Below are positions 11,523 through 23,356 of a DNA stretch of 64,000 nucleotides, piece after piece. Origin of the DNA: Anastrepha obliqua (lineage: Eukaryota > Arthropoda > Insecta > Diptera > Tephritidae). The stretch is from NCBI RefSeq assembly GCF_027943255.1, contig NC_072893.1, positions 60,606,001-60,670,000 of the forward strand. Reading direction: 5' to 3'. Below the pieces are notes generated by a model. That model did no database searches and was not told the origin of the DNA. It saw nothing but the letters and a program-made list of their open reading frames with translations. Each line of letters starts with the position of its first letter. Position 1 is the first letter of the stretch. Both the position numbers and the translations under genes were made by a program.

Positions 11523-11924
11523 TATATCGCCAGACGAACTTGATCGTCACTTTGGTTCTGTGTTACAAAGTTACTGTCACAATTTTGCTTCGGAGGGTGA
11601 AATATTGCGTTTTTCAATGATCATAGGCGTTGTCTTCTTGCAATGAGTTACTTGCATGTGTGGCTTCAACATTGCGACATGTTCCCCATAAACAGTTCAA
11701 AGAATATTATGGCTTTATTACAATATATTCAAGTAAAATTTTCCAAAAATACACTTTTCATGCACAAAACTATAAGGTATTCATTTGATTACAAAATTAA
11801 GTATGTGTGTAATAAGTAATATAGTTAAAATTTAAACCTTTTACGGTTAATAATTAATGTATGGTTAATTAATAAGGGAGAAAACGACGGGCACAACATG
11901 TCTTTTCAAGCGTATTGTTACCAA

Positions 11925-11930
11925 TTTATT
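11925..11930 (-). terminator. Candidate polyadenylation signal of the TRAIP-like gene
   Basis: AATAAA on the minus strand lies about 60 nt past the stop codon at 11991. It is a good positional candidate for a short 3' UTR. Confidence 0.45.
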
Positions 11931-11990
11931 CAGTGTTCATACTCTGGGCAGTATATTCACATATGTATATATGTATGTGTTTATATTTTC

Positions 11991-13686
11991 TTATTTACGA
12001 TAGTATGCGTCATCACATTCTTCTGCTTGGATTCCTTCCATTCGCTTATTTCCTTCCTCGGATTTGTTTTCACACTTTTCTTGAGATTCTTCCGAAATAT
12101 TTCCACTTTTTTCAGTTTTATGGCAACTGGATTTTTTTATAATATCGTTAACTTCTTGTTTACTGTTTAATTTTCGTGCTGGTGACTTCGAATTGTATTT
12201 TGCAAATACTTTGTTATTTTTACAATAAATATTCTGGAAACCAACGGATCTTAAAAGCTTCGCGTAGTGGAAAAGCTCCTTTATTTCATCGTCCACATAC
12301 TCTAAAACATGGATGCCTTTTGGCTTCAACTTGTCTTTGTTGGCTAAAAACTTTATTTTCATATTAAGAGTTGAAAATTTTACTACTAAATTAATATTTT
12401 CGCTTTGTGTGTTATTTCTCATTTTATATTTGTTGTTCAAAGTGAATATATCTTTAATATCTGAATTTTGACAAGGAATAGCCATCATTTCAGTAAACAT
12501 CAAAACTGTATCAATCAGTGGTGTTTTAATATCGCTTTCAGAAACTCCCCTGATTGTAACACTCGTGCCCTCATTAGCTTTTGCTTGGCATTCGTTTGAG
12601 GCACCTGATGTTTTTTCATAAGACTTGGCTTCATGTTCCACTGGCTCTTTAGTTTGTCCTTGTTCCGCTAATTTGTCTAATTTCGTAAGTAGTAAACTTT
12701 CATTTTGTTTCAGTTTTTGGACAACAATGTCTTTTTCTGCAGAACTTTGTATTGCCTTTTCCAGTTCACAACGCGTCTCTTCTAATTTAGTAGATAAAAC
12801 TTCATTTCGGCGACGAAGTAATATGTCCGTTGCATTGGAGCCCATTGAACTAAGCTTATTGATCAGTTTCATATGTTCTGCCTTTCTATTTTTTATTTCG
12901 TTATCTTTGCGTTCAATATCCGCTTTCAAACTCTCAATTTCGATATTTAAAATTTCTTTACTTCTCAAATGGTTTTCCTCTAATTCCATAGTTTTATCGA
13001 AACTTTTTTCTAGTTCTCTTTCTAATTTTAGTTTTTGCATCAAAATCTCAGATGATTTATATTCGTTATTTGTTGTGGCCTGTTTTTTTCGTGATTCAAT
13101 TTCTTGACGCTCATTATCGGTAAGTTCACCAATTATATTATTTTTTCTTTCGATTAATTCGATTTGTGCAGTTATTTGTGTCTTAAGGCCTCTTTCAACT
13201 GCTTCATATTGCTTACGGGCGTTTTCATATATTTGTTCATTACGTTCCAGTGTTTTTCTCAGTTTACTGTTTGCTTCGCTCAATTTAAAGCATTCTTCTG
13301 TTTTTAATTCTAATTCGACCAGAACTCCTTTTAGTCTATGCTCTAAGCTAGTTGTTTTGACGAGAAGTAGTTCCGATTCTTCCAAAGCTCTTAAATTAGA
13401 ATTCCTAATTTCTTGCTCTCTGCTGTCATTTTGAGCATTCAAAAATTGATTTGTGGACTCAAGACACATTTTTTGTTGTTCGGTTTCAACAAGAGTTCTC
13501 TGAATTTGTAGGAAATCTCTTTCAACTTCATCTAATTGTAACTGCAATTCACTTCTCGACTTTTCTGTTTGATCTAATTGGAATTTGATCTCACTTAATT
13601 TCTGATCATTTGCAGTTTCATCGAAGTCTAAATATATTCTATGCGTCTCTGGGTTATGTTCTCTACATTGCGGACAACTTGTAGAT
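11991..13686 (-). CDS. Exon 2 of the TRAIP-like gene (second half of RING, coiled coil, tail)
   Basis: The frame is open without interruption for 565 codons after the acceptor at 13688..13687. It starts with STSCPQCREHNPETHRIYLD, which carries the last zinc-binding Cys pair, and then enters the coiled coil. Nothing suggests a further intron. Confidence 0.88.
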
Positions 13687-16600
13687 CTAAAAACAAAATA
13701 AAAATAATTAATAGTAATTTAAAAAATGATTTAAAAGATGCTATGCAATTTATGAATACGAAATCCGCTGAAAACAGAAAAGTGTAAAACCCATTTGGTG
13801 CTCTATCTTAAGGAGTTGGGATACCCGATTTAGAGAGTACAAAGTTGGTTCCATCCCATTACCTCCATTTTGTTCTTGGCGAATTTGACAGAATAAGCTC
13901 GTTTGAGTGACGTCAGCACAGAAAATAAACAAAATGTTGTGTACAAGGTTACTTATTTGTAAATCAAACAATGTATAGTTTGATGTTTAAATTAAAATAA
14001 TTAATAAAGATTAAATTTCGCGTCTTAAATTGTGATAGCCTAATAATAATAAAGCAACCATTTGCAATTTTTTCCCTTGCGTTTGCTTATTATTTCTGTT
14101 CTGGTCGTTAGTTTCGTTTCTGCTCTCACACCACGGCCAGGGAACGCGCAATCATGTGTTCTAACATTATTGTTTTAGATAGAATATATAATACTATGTT
14201 CATAGACCTCCAAATCTCCGTGCATGAACGTCAAATAATAGAAAAAGTTTTTTCTAATAGCAGTCACCTCTCGACAGGCAATGACAAACCTCCAGTGTAT
14301 TTTTGCCATTTAAAAGGTCATGAAAACAACTTGCCGTTCGGAGTCGGCTTAAAACACAGTAAAAGTGTAGGTCTTTCCATTTGTGGAACAAGATCAAAAC
14401 GCACACCACAAATAGGAGAAAGAACGAAACGAACCATCTTATTGTTATTATAGCGTTCAAAGCGCACATTTGACCATACAAATTTTCAAAGCCAAGCAAA
14501 GCCAGCCTGGATTAGGCCAGCACCTTAACATAAGTGTAAACGCCAGTTATTTAATAACAATAATAGTCAGCAGTACGTACATTGTAAGTATAAAGATTAT
14601 TCGTTGTTTTGCTTTTTCAGGGCAATGGAGTTCACTTATATGTAATTACTATGAGAGGAAGAGACATTAGAGGCTTTCGATCAACACCACCTAGCGAGTA
14701 GTGAATAAAACAAAAAAATTCCCTTGAATCCAACATTATAGATGACTTAGCAGCACAGCATTATTTCCGTTTTGACAAACTGTTAAGTTACTTTACTTTT
14801 CGAAGCGTCCCGCTTCCAAGTATGGAAAATTTAATGAAGTATGTACTGTCCTAAGCAGATCGCTTGTGATCTATGTGGCTATAAATAAAGTCGTTTTTTT
14901 TTGTCGAGACAACAGCACTCAGACACAATTAAGTCCATTGTACTACACTCGAATTCCCTTTTAATTTTCTTTAAATCTACCCGACCTCATTTGTGACACC
15001 ATTTGTGAGGGGGAAAGGAGGTGAAAGAAAAAAAAGAGGACGAACGGGAAAGGGAGTGTTTGTGGACTACGAACGGTGACTAGTCTGCGGTTGTGTTAAC
15101 CTCTTTATGCTGCTGATAAAGTTCATCAGATTTTTTTTTTCAATACCTGTTATATCAGCAGGCGCAGAAAAGAAGTGAGAACCAAGATGCTTGAATCTTA
15201 GTCCCGCGAGAGCTGGACAGCTGAGGAGCAGCTGCTGAGATGGTTCCACCTCATCCTCCATACAGCTGACGCAAAAAGGACTCGAAGAAGTTCCGAGTCT
15301 CACGACATGTATACCCGCGGACAGTGCCCCGTAAGGATGCCCACGAAATTTGAGAGATAAGATTTTGTCATCCTCAGAATATGCCTCGAACGCCTCATAT
15401 CCAAACGTGGCCAGAAGGACTTCGCGACCTTACACGTTCGTGTACTTGCCCAGCGCTCGCTGAGTTGGTGCAAAGCCCATCCTTCCAGGAATAGAACGCA
15501 GGTGGTCAAGGGGATCGCGATCCTCTCCTTTCGCGGGAACACTACCTCACAGATCGCTTGTCTGGTCAGCTCGTCGGCTTCGCAGTTTCCAGTAATGTCA
15601 CTGTGACCAGGTACCCAAATTATCTTTATATCGAAGAATTCTGATGCAATCGAGAGAGAGACCAGGCATTCCCTGACCAGTTTCGAATGCACCATCATAG
15701 AGCCTAGGGTCCTAATTGCCGCTTGGCTATCGGAGTAAATATTTACCTTCTTAACAGTTATTACGCAAGTAAGTAGCCAGTCAGTTGCTTCTTTAATTGC
15801 GGCCACCTCTGCGCACCTAATATATTAATAATAATTTTGTCCTAAAAGATCTTTTCCGTCCTACTACATATTTTAGAAGTAGGTAATACTAGACCTACAA
15901 GATGAAGTCTAAAACAAAAACCACAGGAGCTTTGTTCTGATAACTTCGAGTTTATTTATTCAAAATAGTCCCCTCTGGCCTCGATACACGGTTTTGCGTG
16001 GTCTAAAAGCTTTTCGAAAGAGTGTTTCAAATCATTGACCGGAATATCGTTCAGAAAGTCGGTACAAGCCTTTTGGATGGCCTTTACGGACGCAAAACGT
16101 TTTATTCTCATGGCCAAATGTAATTTTCCGAATAGGTAGAAGTCACAGGGAGCCATATCAGGCGAATATGGTGAGTGATTGATGGCGACGGTGATTGAAA
16201 TGCGATGCCTAGTCAAAAAATCAGTCACAAGAGTGGATCGATGAGATGGTGCATTATTATGCAATAAGCGCCAGCTTCCTCATTCGCGGTATTCAGGGCG
16301 AATTCGACCCAACAACGAATGCGATGCAACAAACGTTTCAAAACGCCAAGATAAAAAATTGCTTTGGCCCGTTGGCATGAACTCATTGTGAACCATTCCC
16401 TTGGAATCGTAAAAACAAATGAGCATCGACATGATTTTTGACTTCTCCAAATGCGATTTTTTGGATGGAGGCTCGTCTAGGGCCTTCCATTTGGCAGTTT
16501 GACACTTAGTTTCAGGTTCATATTGGAAACACCGCGTTTCATCACCCGTTACAATGTTGTAAAGGAAGTTCTCGTCTTTTCTCGCCTCTTTAATGAGGCC

Positions 16601-19600
16601 TTTCGAATGTGGAATTCTGAGCAATTTTTGGTCTTCAGTTAACTTGTGCGAAATGAAACGTGCACAGACCTTTCGTAAGCCCAAATGATCAGTTAAAATG
16701 CGATAAATCGATGTTTTGGAGATATTCAACTCCGATTTCATGAATTTCAACGATGATTTCGGTTCATTTTTGATAAATTTACGAACAATTTTGATAGAGT
16801 TTTCGGTGATTGCTGATTTTGGGCCCGTGTGTTCATTGTCATTTATGTACGTTTTACCGATTTTAAAACAAAATTTGATATTAGCTCTTTGTTCGAAACT
16901 CATTTTTGTACCGATGACTCAAACATACTGACACTTTAAACGCAATAACTGCGCTTCCACTAAACCGAGTGTCACCAACCTTTCACTGAAAGTCAGCTAG
17001 GAATGTAATTTTCAACGCACTAACTCTTTAAAAAATAGATAGCGCCATCAAAAACATGTTTATGACGCCTGTGTTGTTTATTTTGGATTTCACCTTTTAC
17101 GCTAGGCCATTTGCCCATTGGCTCGGAACTTTCATGTTTGGACCATAGATTTCCGCACCGACTCCAATATTTGTTTTCGAACCGTCTATGAACTGTTCGA
17201 GACTTCTGGGATCGACCCAAGGTCCTTCCAGTTCACATTCATCGCGGTCTGAGATTATGATTTTAAATTTAGTAAACTTTAGTTCCCGTGAAAGTCTCCG
17301 AATAAATAGCGGTTGCTATTTGAAATGAGAAAAAATATGTTTAAGAATGTGAATGAAACTCAAATCACTGCTTTAAATACTGCCAAATTTGTTGTCATTT
17401 TGATATTGCATATAATTGAAGAAATCCGCAATGTAACCACACCCATTTCTCATATAACGAAAAATTCGATTTCCTTTCGGAGGATCACCCGAACAAAACT
17501 TTGAACTTGTATTACGAACACTACCACAACCATATCGTTTTAACGAATAAATAAACACAAAGTGTTTATTCAGATCGTATGAAATGAATAAATTCAGCTT
17601 TGCTTACATTCTCGGAAGCAGTGAATCGTGATTGCCTAGTCTTGCTGGAATACTACTACAACAAAGTTATACATATTGCATGTACGTATGTATATCTACA
17701 TCCGCATTCGTATGCACATACACATATTCGATCGCTTGATGTGCCTTAAAAGTCAACCAAAATAATAGCTTCCCTGCCGGAGAAAAAAGTTCAATATCAC
17801 TCTGGAATTCGTTTAAGATAAACCTGGCTTATTGGTGTGGAGTAAGCATGATATTTGATATTGCAGGAAAGAGGTGATATGACAAATATTTGTGTATATA
17901 TGTATATACATTAGGGCGGCTACAATTTTTTCTCTTTCTCTACTTAATATCGGCAAAAGAAGTATTCTACTGGCAATTCTGAACAAGATAGTCGATTTCA
18001 AGCCTCATTATTTTTAATTTTTTGGAAGAAAGTCTATGTAAGTGGTTTTTGACACGAGAAATTAATTTCTTAATTTTTGGAGAGGGCCCCTATAGGGTCC
18101 CAGGAAAAGCTTTAAAAAGAGGTTTTTTACGGCCGTATTTGCAGCTTGTACTGAAATATCGTTAAAGAGAAATGTATAAAGCAATTGTTAACACAGCAAG
18201 CATTTAACTTAGGTTTTATATTTCATAGTATTTATGAAAATGTTGTGTTATCGTCAAATTTATAAGTGACCCTGATTGTTGGTTGACTGGGTTTTTTGGG
18301 TTTCGCTTTATTCTTTTATCATTATCGTTCCTTTGACAGTTCGTCTCGCACATTTATTTTGCACGGTATTACAAAGCGCATTTTTTCAAGCTTATGCAAA
18401 AATTAGGCATTTTTAACATTAAATATTCCTATTAATTCTTAATGGTAATTTATAAAAAGTACTATAGGCTAGAATTTAGTATAGTGCCGATCGCTTTGGA
18501 AAAAACGGTAAAAAGGGGGTGATAGAGGGGTGTATCCCCATCTTAAAACTGAAAACAGAACCTGCCGGAGGCTTATAGTTTTTAAGTAATTTAATGTTAA
18601 AGTTCTATAATTTAGCGAAAAGTTGGTGTTGCCATACACCTGAAATGAAAACGAAGTTCGCACGCAGGGATGTTCAGTGGAAGGTTCATTGTAAAACTGC
18701 AGTATTTTTTGCTGTAATTTAAACTTGAGAAATGAATTTGAAAATAAAAACATACAACTCATTTAAACTTAAAAACAATGATATTAAGCGTATCACAAAA
18801 AATAATAAGGTAATTAAAATTAAATTAAATTAATTAACACAGTATTTTTGCGTGGAACTCTTTATCGCGTAGGCGGCCTTCGGCCGCGCTTCATAAAAAT
18901 AACCCTCATCAGTCCAACTCCGGCTACGCAATCCACAGTATTTTTGCGTAGAACTCCTTTTCGCGTGGGCGGCCTTCGGCCGCGCTTCAAAAAAATAACC
19001 CTCATCAGTCCAACTCCGGCTACGCAATCCACAGTATTTTTGCGTAGAACTCCTTTTCGCGTGGGCGGCCTTCGGCCGCACTTCAAAAAAATAACCCTCA
19101 TCAGTCCAACTCCGGCTACGCAATCCACAGTATTTTTGCGTAGAACTCCTTTTCGCGTGGGCGGCCTTCGGCCGCACTTCAAAAAAATTACCCTCATCAG
19201 TCCAACTCCGGCTACGCAATCCACAGTATTTTTGCGTTAAACTCCTTTTCGCGTGGGCGGCCTTCGGCCGCACTTCAAAAAAATAACCCTCATCAGTCCA
19301 ACTCCGGCTACGCAATGCACAGTATTTTTGCGTAAAACTCCTTTCCGTATTAAAACCATTGAACCCAAAATTAAAACGTCATATGCGTGTATGTAGTAAG
19401 CAGGCACAATAACCCCCATTCCCATCATTAACACTAAACTCAAGTACTTAATTTTTGTTTTCATTTGTAGGCATCCGGCAACACCATACTGTTGTAATTC
19501 CAACTTCTTCTTGTTCGCGCTTAAAATTGGAATGTGATTGCATAGGGAAATGAATTTGCATTTAATTTTAATAGATATAATTAGAATATTAGCATAAAAA

Positions 19601-21454
19601 TCGGTACAAACACGCGTGTGAGTGTATATTTGGTGATTTATAGTGAAATGTTAAAAAATATAGAGTGTAATGTGGCAAATTATACTGATGTTCCCAAGGG
19701 CATTTTGAATGTAAATAATTAAAAAATTATTATTTCCCGATTAATTTAAAGTTATAAAGAGTGTTACTTAACACCTCACTAACATCTCCACCAAGTTTCA
19801 TTAAAAAAAACATTATAGTTTGCCAGAAATTCCAAGATCGGCACTGTTCTAAACTCCAGCCGTACTATAAATCGAAAGGCTGATATAGTGACTACATTTG
19901 AGTTTTAAAATTTTTAAATTCAATCCACGGACCTAAGACATTATAAGCAAATTTATCGTGGTAGCAATGGAAAGCCAACACGTTATAATTTCTGAAGATT
20001 TTTTCTTCTTAAGCGAAAAAATACTGTGAATAGCGTAACCGCGTAGGACTAATAGGGTTATTTCTTTATTTTACAATAATTTAAAAACTGTATGCTTTAG
20101 AAGGGTGCGATTTCCAGTTTTAGGATGAGGATACAACCCTTTATTCCCCCTTTAAGCTAAATACACACCAGGCAACCGTTGCAGCAACACGGCCATGTTG
20201 AAGCAACCGTTGCCTCGTGTGTAGCTGTGTTGCCAATTGATTTTCGTGTTGCTGCAACCGTTGCCTGAAATATCAAATAAATTTGATTTTTGGGATAGGT
20301 TGCTGCAACCGTTGCTTCGTGTGTATCATTGTTTACTGCTTTTACTCGTTCAGTTCGTTGAAAAGAAGCGAAGAAGAAGGTTCGTGCGGAGCAAAATAAA
20401 GTGAAAAAGGAAAAAATGGCAAATGAAAATAATGAAAATTATGTTAATTTTATTAACGAATATAAAAATTTGAGAGAGCTGTGGGATATAAGTAGTGAAA
20501 AATATAAAAATAAAAATTTTAGAAAAAAATCATACGAACAATTAAAAAATACAATAAAATTAATAAAAATTTCAAGTCCGCAAAAGAGTTTCCTGTTGCA
20601 AGATACCGCAAAGTTATTGCCAGTCTAATTTCTGCTGATATTGCCTTTCTCATTATGGTATCTTGTTTCGTTATTTTGGGCTTTACGAAGTCCAACAATT
20701 TTCTAAACAGGGCTTCGTCCATCCTCATGTAATTTTTATAGTCCGCTGGTTCATTTTCCTTCAGTTCTTTCAGCAGCCTCTCGTTCGAAAATTCGATTTT
20801 TTTTAAAAGCCAATTTTTGGACCAAATTTTCTTTCTCTTCTTTTTTTGCATTTCTTCTTCCTCATTTTCGTACAAAAGTTCGTCAATTATAATAAGAGAA
20901 GTAATTTTACGTATTTCCTCGATCATTTAAAAAATTTAATTTTACGTATCTTCCGCTCGTACCTTTCCTGCACCACAGTTATACACAATACTGAGATTGA
21001 AGCAACGGTCGCAACGTGTTTCTTAAACAAAGGCAACACGTTGCTGCAACCGTTGCTTCAACGGTTGCCTGGTGTGTATTTAGCTTTACATCATTTTTTG
21101 CAGAGCGCACTATGCGCACTATGCCCAAATAATTAGACAAACCAAAATATCATATTTTAAAAATGCCATCTAAAATTACGTAAAAATCTATACGAAGTTT
21201 ATGAATTGCTGCTGGGCTTAGATTTTTCAATACACTCTACGCAGGTACTGTAATTTATAATTGTATGTACATACATGTATGTATGTGCACAAAGAATGTA
21301 AATATAATTTGCACTTTCTGTTCAGCGTTATCACATACCGGCTTCGCCACTGTTGCATACATGCAAAATGGAATACATGCCCACAAGTCGTGGTGTATAC
21401 GACGTCCGAAGTTTTATAGACTTCTGCACAAATTGTGCACGTTAAACACGGCAT
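11991..21454 (-). CDS. TRAIP/nopo-type RING-H2 E3 ubiquitin ligase, two coding exons
   Basis: Join exon 1 (21454 to 21339) with exon 2 (13686 to 11991) for a 603-aa protein. Splice signals are clear: donor CG|GTATGT, acceptor TTTTTAG|A. The phase-2 junction rebuilds an Arg codon at residue 39. The RING-H2 finger then reads C6-x2-C9, C24-G-H26, H29, C32, C43-x2-C46 (CTIC, CGHVFH, CPQC). A long coiled coil follows (about 60-390), rich in E, K, L and Q, with a polar charged C-terminus. The order RING at the extreme N-terminus plus long coiled coil matches TRAIP/no-poles ligases, which ubiquitylate replication-fork or checkpoint factors in the nucleus (family knowledge). The C-terminal third, including YAKLLRSVGFQNIYCKNNK, is not one I can place, so orthology to Drosophila nopo is likely but not proven. 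The start is the only Met ahead of the RING. Confidence 0.82.
14236..14437 (+). repeat. SINE fragment
   Basis: It matches the body of the SINE family from AAAAAGTTTTTTCTAATAGC through CCGTTCGGAGTCGGCTTAAA to CACCACAAATAGGAGAA. The tRNA-like head and the terminal GTGTACGCGCCAATTAT block are lacking. Confidence 0.8.
14897..15815 (-). pseudogene. LINE 3' end: RNase H domain and Cys/His tail (I/LOA/R1 type), 5'-truncated
   Basis: From about 15806 the minus strand encodes an RNase H1-like domain (VNIYSDSQAAI, WVPGHSDITGN, EADELTR), which carries the family's catalytic Asp/Glu pattern. A frameshift near 15303 leads into RLGTSSSPFCVSCMEDEVEP, the Cys-rich tail ending in LLLSCPALAGLR. A 3' UTR follows, with a short A tract at 14897..14904. 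An RNase H domain after RT excludes jockey/CR1 and fits I, LOA or R1-type LINEs (family knowledge). The reverse transcriptase is missing, as expected of a dead-on-arrival insertion. Confidence 0.8.
15956..16903 (-). pseudogene. Mariner transposase, near full length but inactivated
   Basis: From the ATG at 16903 the frame runs about 315 codons to a stop at 15956, with one internal TGA at 16282..16280. The N-terminal helix-turn-helix region covers residues 1-100. The first catalytic Asp lies in VTGDETR. The second site reads HNNAPSH where most mariners have HDNAPSH, so the acidic residue is Asn. The third lies in SPDMAPCDFYLF. An apparent 3-aa insertion (around RISITVAINH) lengthens the usual 34-residue spacing between the last two sites. 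The C-terminus is CIEARGDYFE. The enzyme would be dead for three reasons: the stop, D to N, and spacing. I could not define the terminal inverted repeats. Confidence 0.9.
18839..19345. repeat. 96-bp tandem array, five full copies plus a partial
   Basis: The marker AGTATTTTTGCGT recurs at 18841, 18937, 19033, 19129 and onward, an exact 96-bp period. Each unit carries the palindrome GCGGCCTTCGGCCGC (a 6-bp stem around TTC) and CTCATCAGTCCAACTCCGGC. Because 96 is divisible by 3, open frames of 32-residue repeats appear on both strands; they are a by-product, not genes. Units differ at only a few positions, so the array is young or homogenised. It lies inside the TRAIP-like gene's intron. Confidence 0.95.
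20155..21085. mobile_element. PIF/Harbinger element, internally deleted, copy 2 (931 bp)
   Basis: It has the same termini and interior as the copy at 9129..10062 and differs by scattered substitutions and small indels. Its own target duplication is TTA (20152..20154 and 21086..21088). The MADF-type frame runs from the ATG at 20416, and the transposase fragment lies on minus from 20926. Both are cut at the same junction as in copy 1. It sits in the intron of the TRAIP-like gene, about 250 bp from the donor of exon 1. Confidence 0.88.
21339..21454 (-). CDS. Exon 1 of the TRAIP-like gene (start and first half of RING)
   Basis: 38 codons plus 2 nt: MPCLTCTICAEVYKTSD through CGHVFHFACMQQWRS, ending at donor CG|GTATGTGA. 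The six zinc ligands C6, C9, C24, H26, H29 and C32 are all in this exon. Reading past the donor gives a stop-terminated shadow frame that is not used. Confidence 0.87.
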
Positions 21455-23201
21455 ACTTTTGTTTCTTTAACTCACACAACCTACTAAGTTCGCAAATGAT
21501 AAATCACTAAACCAATACTTCTCTGCTGTGTATCAAAACGATCCACATACTATAAGGCTTGGTGGGAGTCCCCTATTTATATGATCATTAGAGATATTCA
21601 AAAAAGATCGATGTGCCGAATATTCTCGATGTTTGTTTTCGATACATCGAGATAATACGATGTTTTGACGAAGAATGTGAGACAATTTTATATTTATGTC
21701 ATACGTTTAAAAGAGCGAGCCTGCCACATTATAGAAGAGAAAAGTTTACGTTTCGAAAGTTTAGTAGTTTTTAACTTATTTGTTTTCTAGACACCTGAAA
21801 AAATCTAATCTGAAAACTCCATAGAAAATAATAAATAATAGTCCCATATTTTATGGTTTACATGTATTTTTGATATATACAATAATAATATTTCCATTTC
21901 CCGTTTTTTGATTGCCTTCATTTTGAATTTGTATATGTGTATATAATATATATTATTATTATTAATTATTATATAATATATGTATATCTGAATATTGTTT
22001 TGTATAAAAAAGGGAAACGTGATGCACAAAGTCAACTGATTAGAGTTCGGTTTTCGTTTTTCTCATGTTGCCACATCTGAGATTAACATTCTTACTAAAA
22101 TTGTATCGACATTGCTTGACATTTGTAAAAGTTACGCCGTATTGAGTACGTCTTGAGTTACGCCGTTTTCGATGTTTTACCGTTTGACGGTGAAAAACGG
22201 TGTTGGAAAACCTGCCACTAGCGATATAAAATTAAGAATATTGTAAACAGAATATAAAGTTTGTTTTGTTTTACTTTTTGCGTCTATTGGCAACACTCGC
22301 TGTTGGGTAGAAGCAAGGATAATATAATACATGGTTGCGCCTTCCGAATCCGCTGTGTCGTAAAAGCCAATGGATAAACAAACAAAAGGAAGAAGAATTA
22401 CTTGTTTGTGAAAAGGAAGAGTAGGCGAAAGCAATGGAAACAATCAAATACATGAATTATACACACACCCACACACACTTTTTCGCCACGGCATCATCCG
22501 CATAGAAACGCAAAAATACTGCTTTTGGAGGCTTTATATTAATCTATGCTCGCGGAATTTAACATGAAGCACTTCGTTTTCATTAGTTTGATTAGTTTAA
22601 ATCTCACAATTCAAAATAAGCCAAGCCATTCACTGAATTTTTACAAAACATGTAACTCGTCCGCCTTTTGTGTGTTTTGTTCGTTTGTTTTGTTAGAGTA
22701 CAGCAATTGTTTTTCAATGGCGCCACCTTCAGTACTCAATTCGCCTTGGGTAACGTATTTTCACTCTTTACTTAACCTTCAACAGTACACAAAGGCGAAA
22801 ATGTAATGTACGGATGACGTCATGGAAATAAGTATATAAAAGTTGTTCTACAAAACTGCCCATAAATAACGTAATTTTCAAGAATTTCATTCCAATTGTA
22901 TCTTTCTGAGGCGATTTCACCTCACTTCAAGGGCTGTAACTATTTTTTACAATTCCAAAAATACTGTAACAAAGATTTGTATGTAATTTGCAAGATAAAA
23001 TTGAGTTCACATATCCGAGATTATTGAATCAGATTGTTATAATAAGCTACCTATTTGCGCAGTCACATTTGAGATTAATTAAATTAGATGTCGTACGTGT
23101 ACGTATTTTTGCTTTGATTTTCACATTGGTTAGTTCATATTTATTTTGGACAAATAATTTTAATAATATGAAAGAGAGGAAAAAAATCAGCAATTTATTT
23201 A
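21455..23201. other. Upstream region of the TRAIP-like gene
   Basis: No gene is supported. The first few hundred bases hold the presumed promoter (see 21605..21665). Farther up, 21800-22000 is a TA-rich tract. ORFs at 22177-22453 (minus) and 22546 and 22988 (plus) lack recognisable features. Confidence 0.5.
21605..21665 (-). promoter_or_regulatory. Possible DRE-like promoter cluster
   Basis: Three CGAT-cored motifs (GATCGATG, CTCGATG, CGATACATCGAGATA) lie within 60 bp, about 150-210 bp upstream of the TRAIP-like start codon. They resemble the DREF site (TATCGATA) found at promoters of insect replication and proliferation genes, which would suit a TRAIP-type gene. No exact TATCGATA is present, so this is only suggestive. 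Confidence 0.3.
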
Positions 23202-23330
23202 ATGGCGCAATTGACCGCCAGTAGTAAGCAATTGGGAGAAATCACAAAAAAAGCGGCTACTAAGGCTGCAATACGCATGCTAAATCCCCTATTTGATAAT
23301 AAAAAAACGGGCCAAACCGGTTTTGGGTGA
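23202..23330 (+). repeat. Repeat unit with small basic ORF (42 aa)
   Basis: ATG at 23202 to TGA at 23330 encodes a short Lys/Ala-rich peptide (TKKAATKAAIRMLNPLFDNK). The DNA is related to 24395..24510, which shares CAATTGGGAGAAATC-like, CTACTAAGGCTGCAA-like and ATGCATGC-like blocks but has no open frame. This points to a dispersed repeat rather than a gene; I do not recognise the family. Confidence 0.35.
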
Positions 23331-23356
23331 TATTTTATTATTTAATTATTATATTT

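Larger units (their letters stand above)
13687..21338 (-). other. 7.65 kb intron of the TRAIP-like gene
   Basis: This intron splits codon 39 inside the RING finger. It contains, in plus order, a SINE, a LINE tail, a mariner, a 96-bp tandem array and a PIF/Harbinger copy, each listed separately. The intervening DNA (13690-14235, 14440-14895, 16930-18838, 19350-20150) shows no supported gene. The plus ORF at 17313..17504 is unplaced. Confidence 0.85.

Noticed and set aside
18839..19345. Hammerhead-ribozyme-like core (CTGATGAG ... GAAA) in each 96-bp unit on the minus strand
   Set aside because: The strands that would have to form stems I and III (GGAGUUGG and AGGAGUUC) have no complements in the unit, and no NUH cleavage site lies in the right place. 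The match is to the short core only.
18830..19503. Long ORFs of 32-residue repeats on both strands as a repeat protein
   Set aside because: The frame is open because the repeat period is a multiple of 3. Both strands are open equally, and there is no start context or flanking exon structure.
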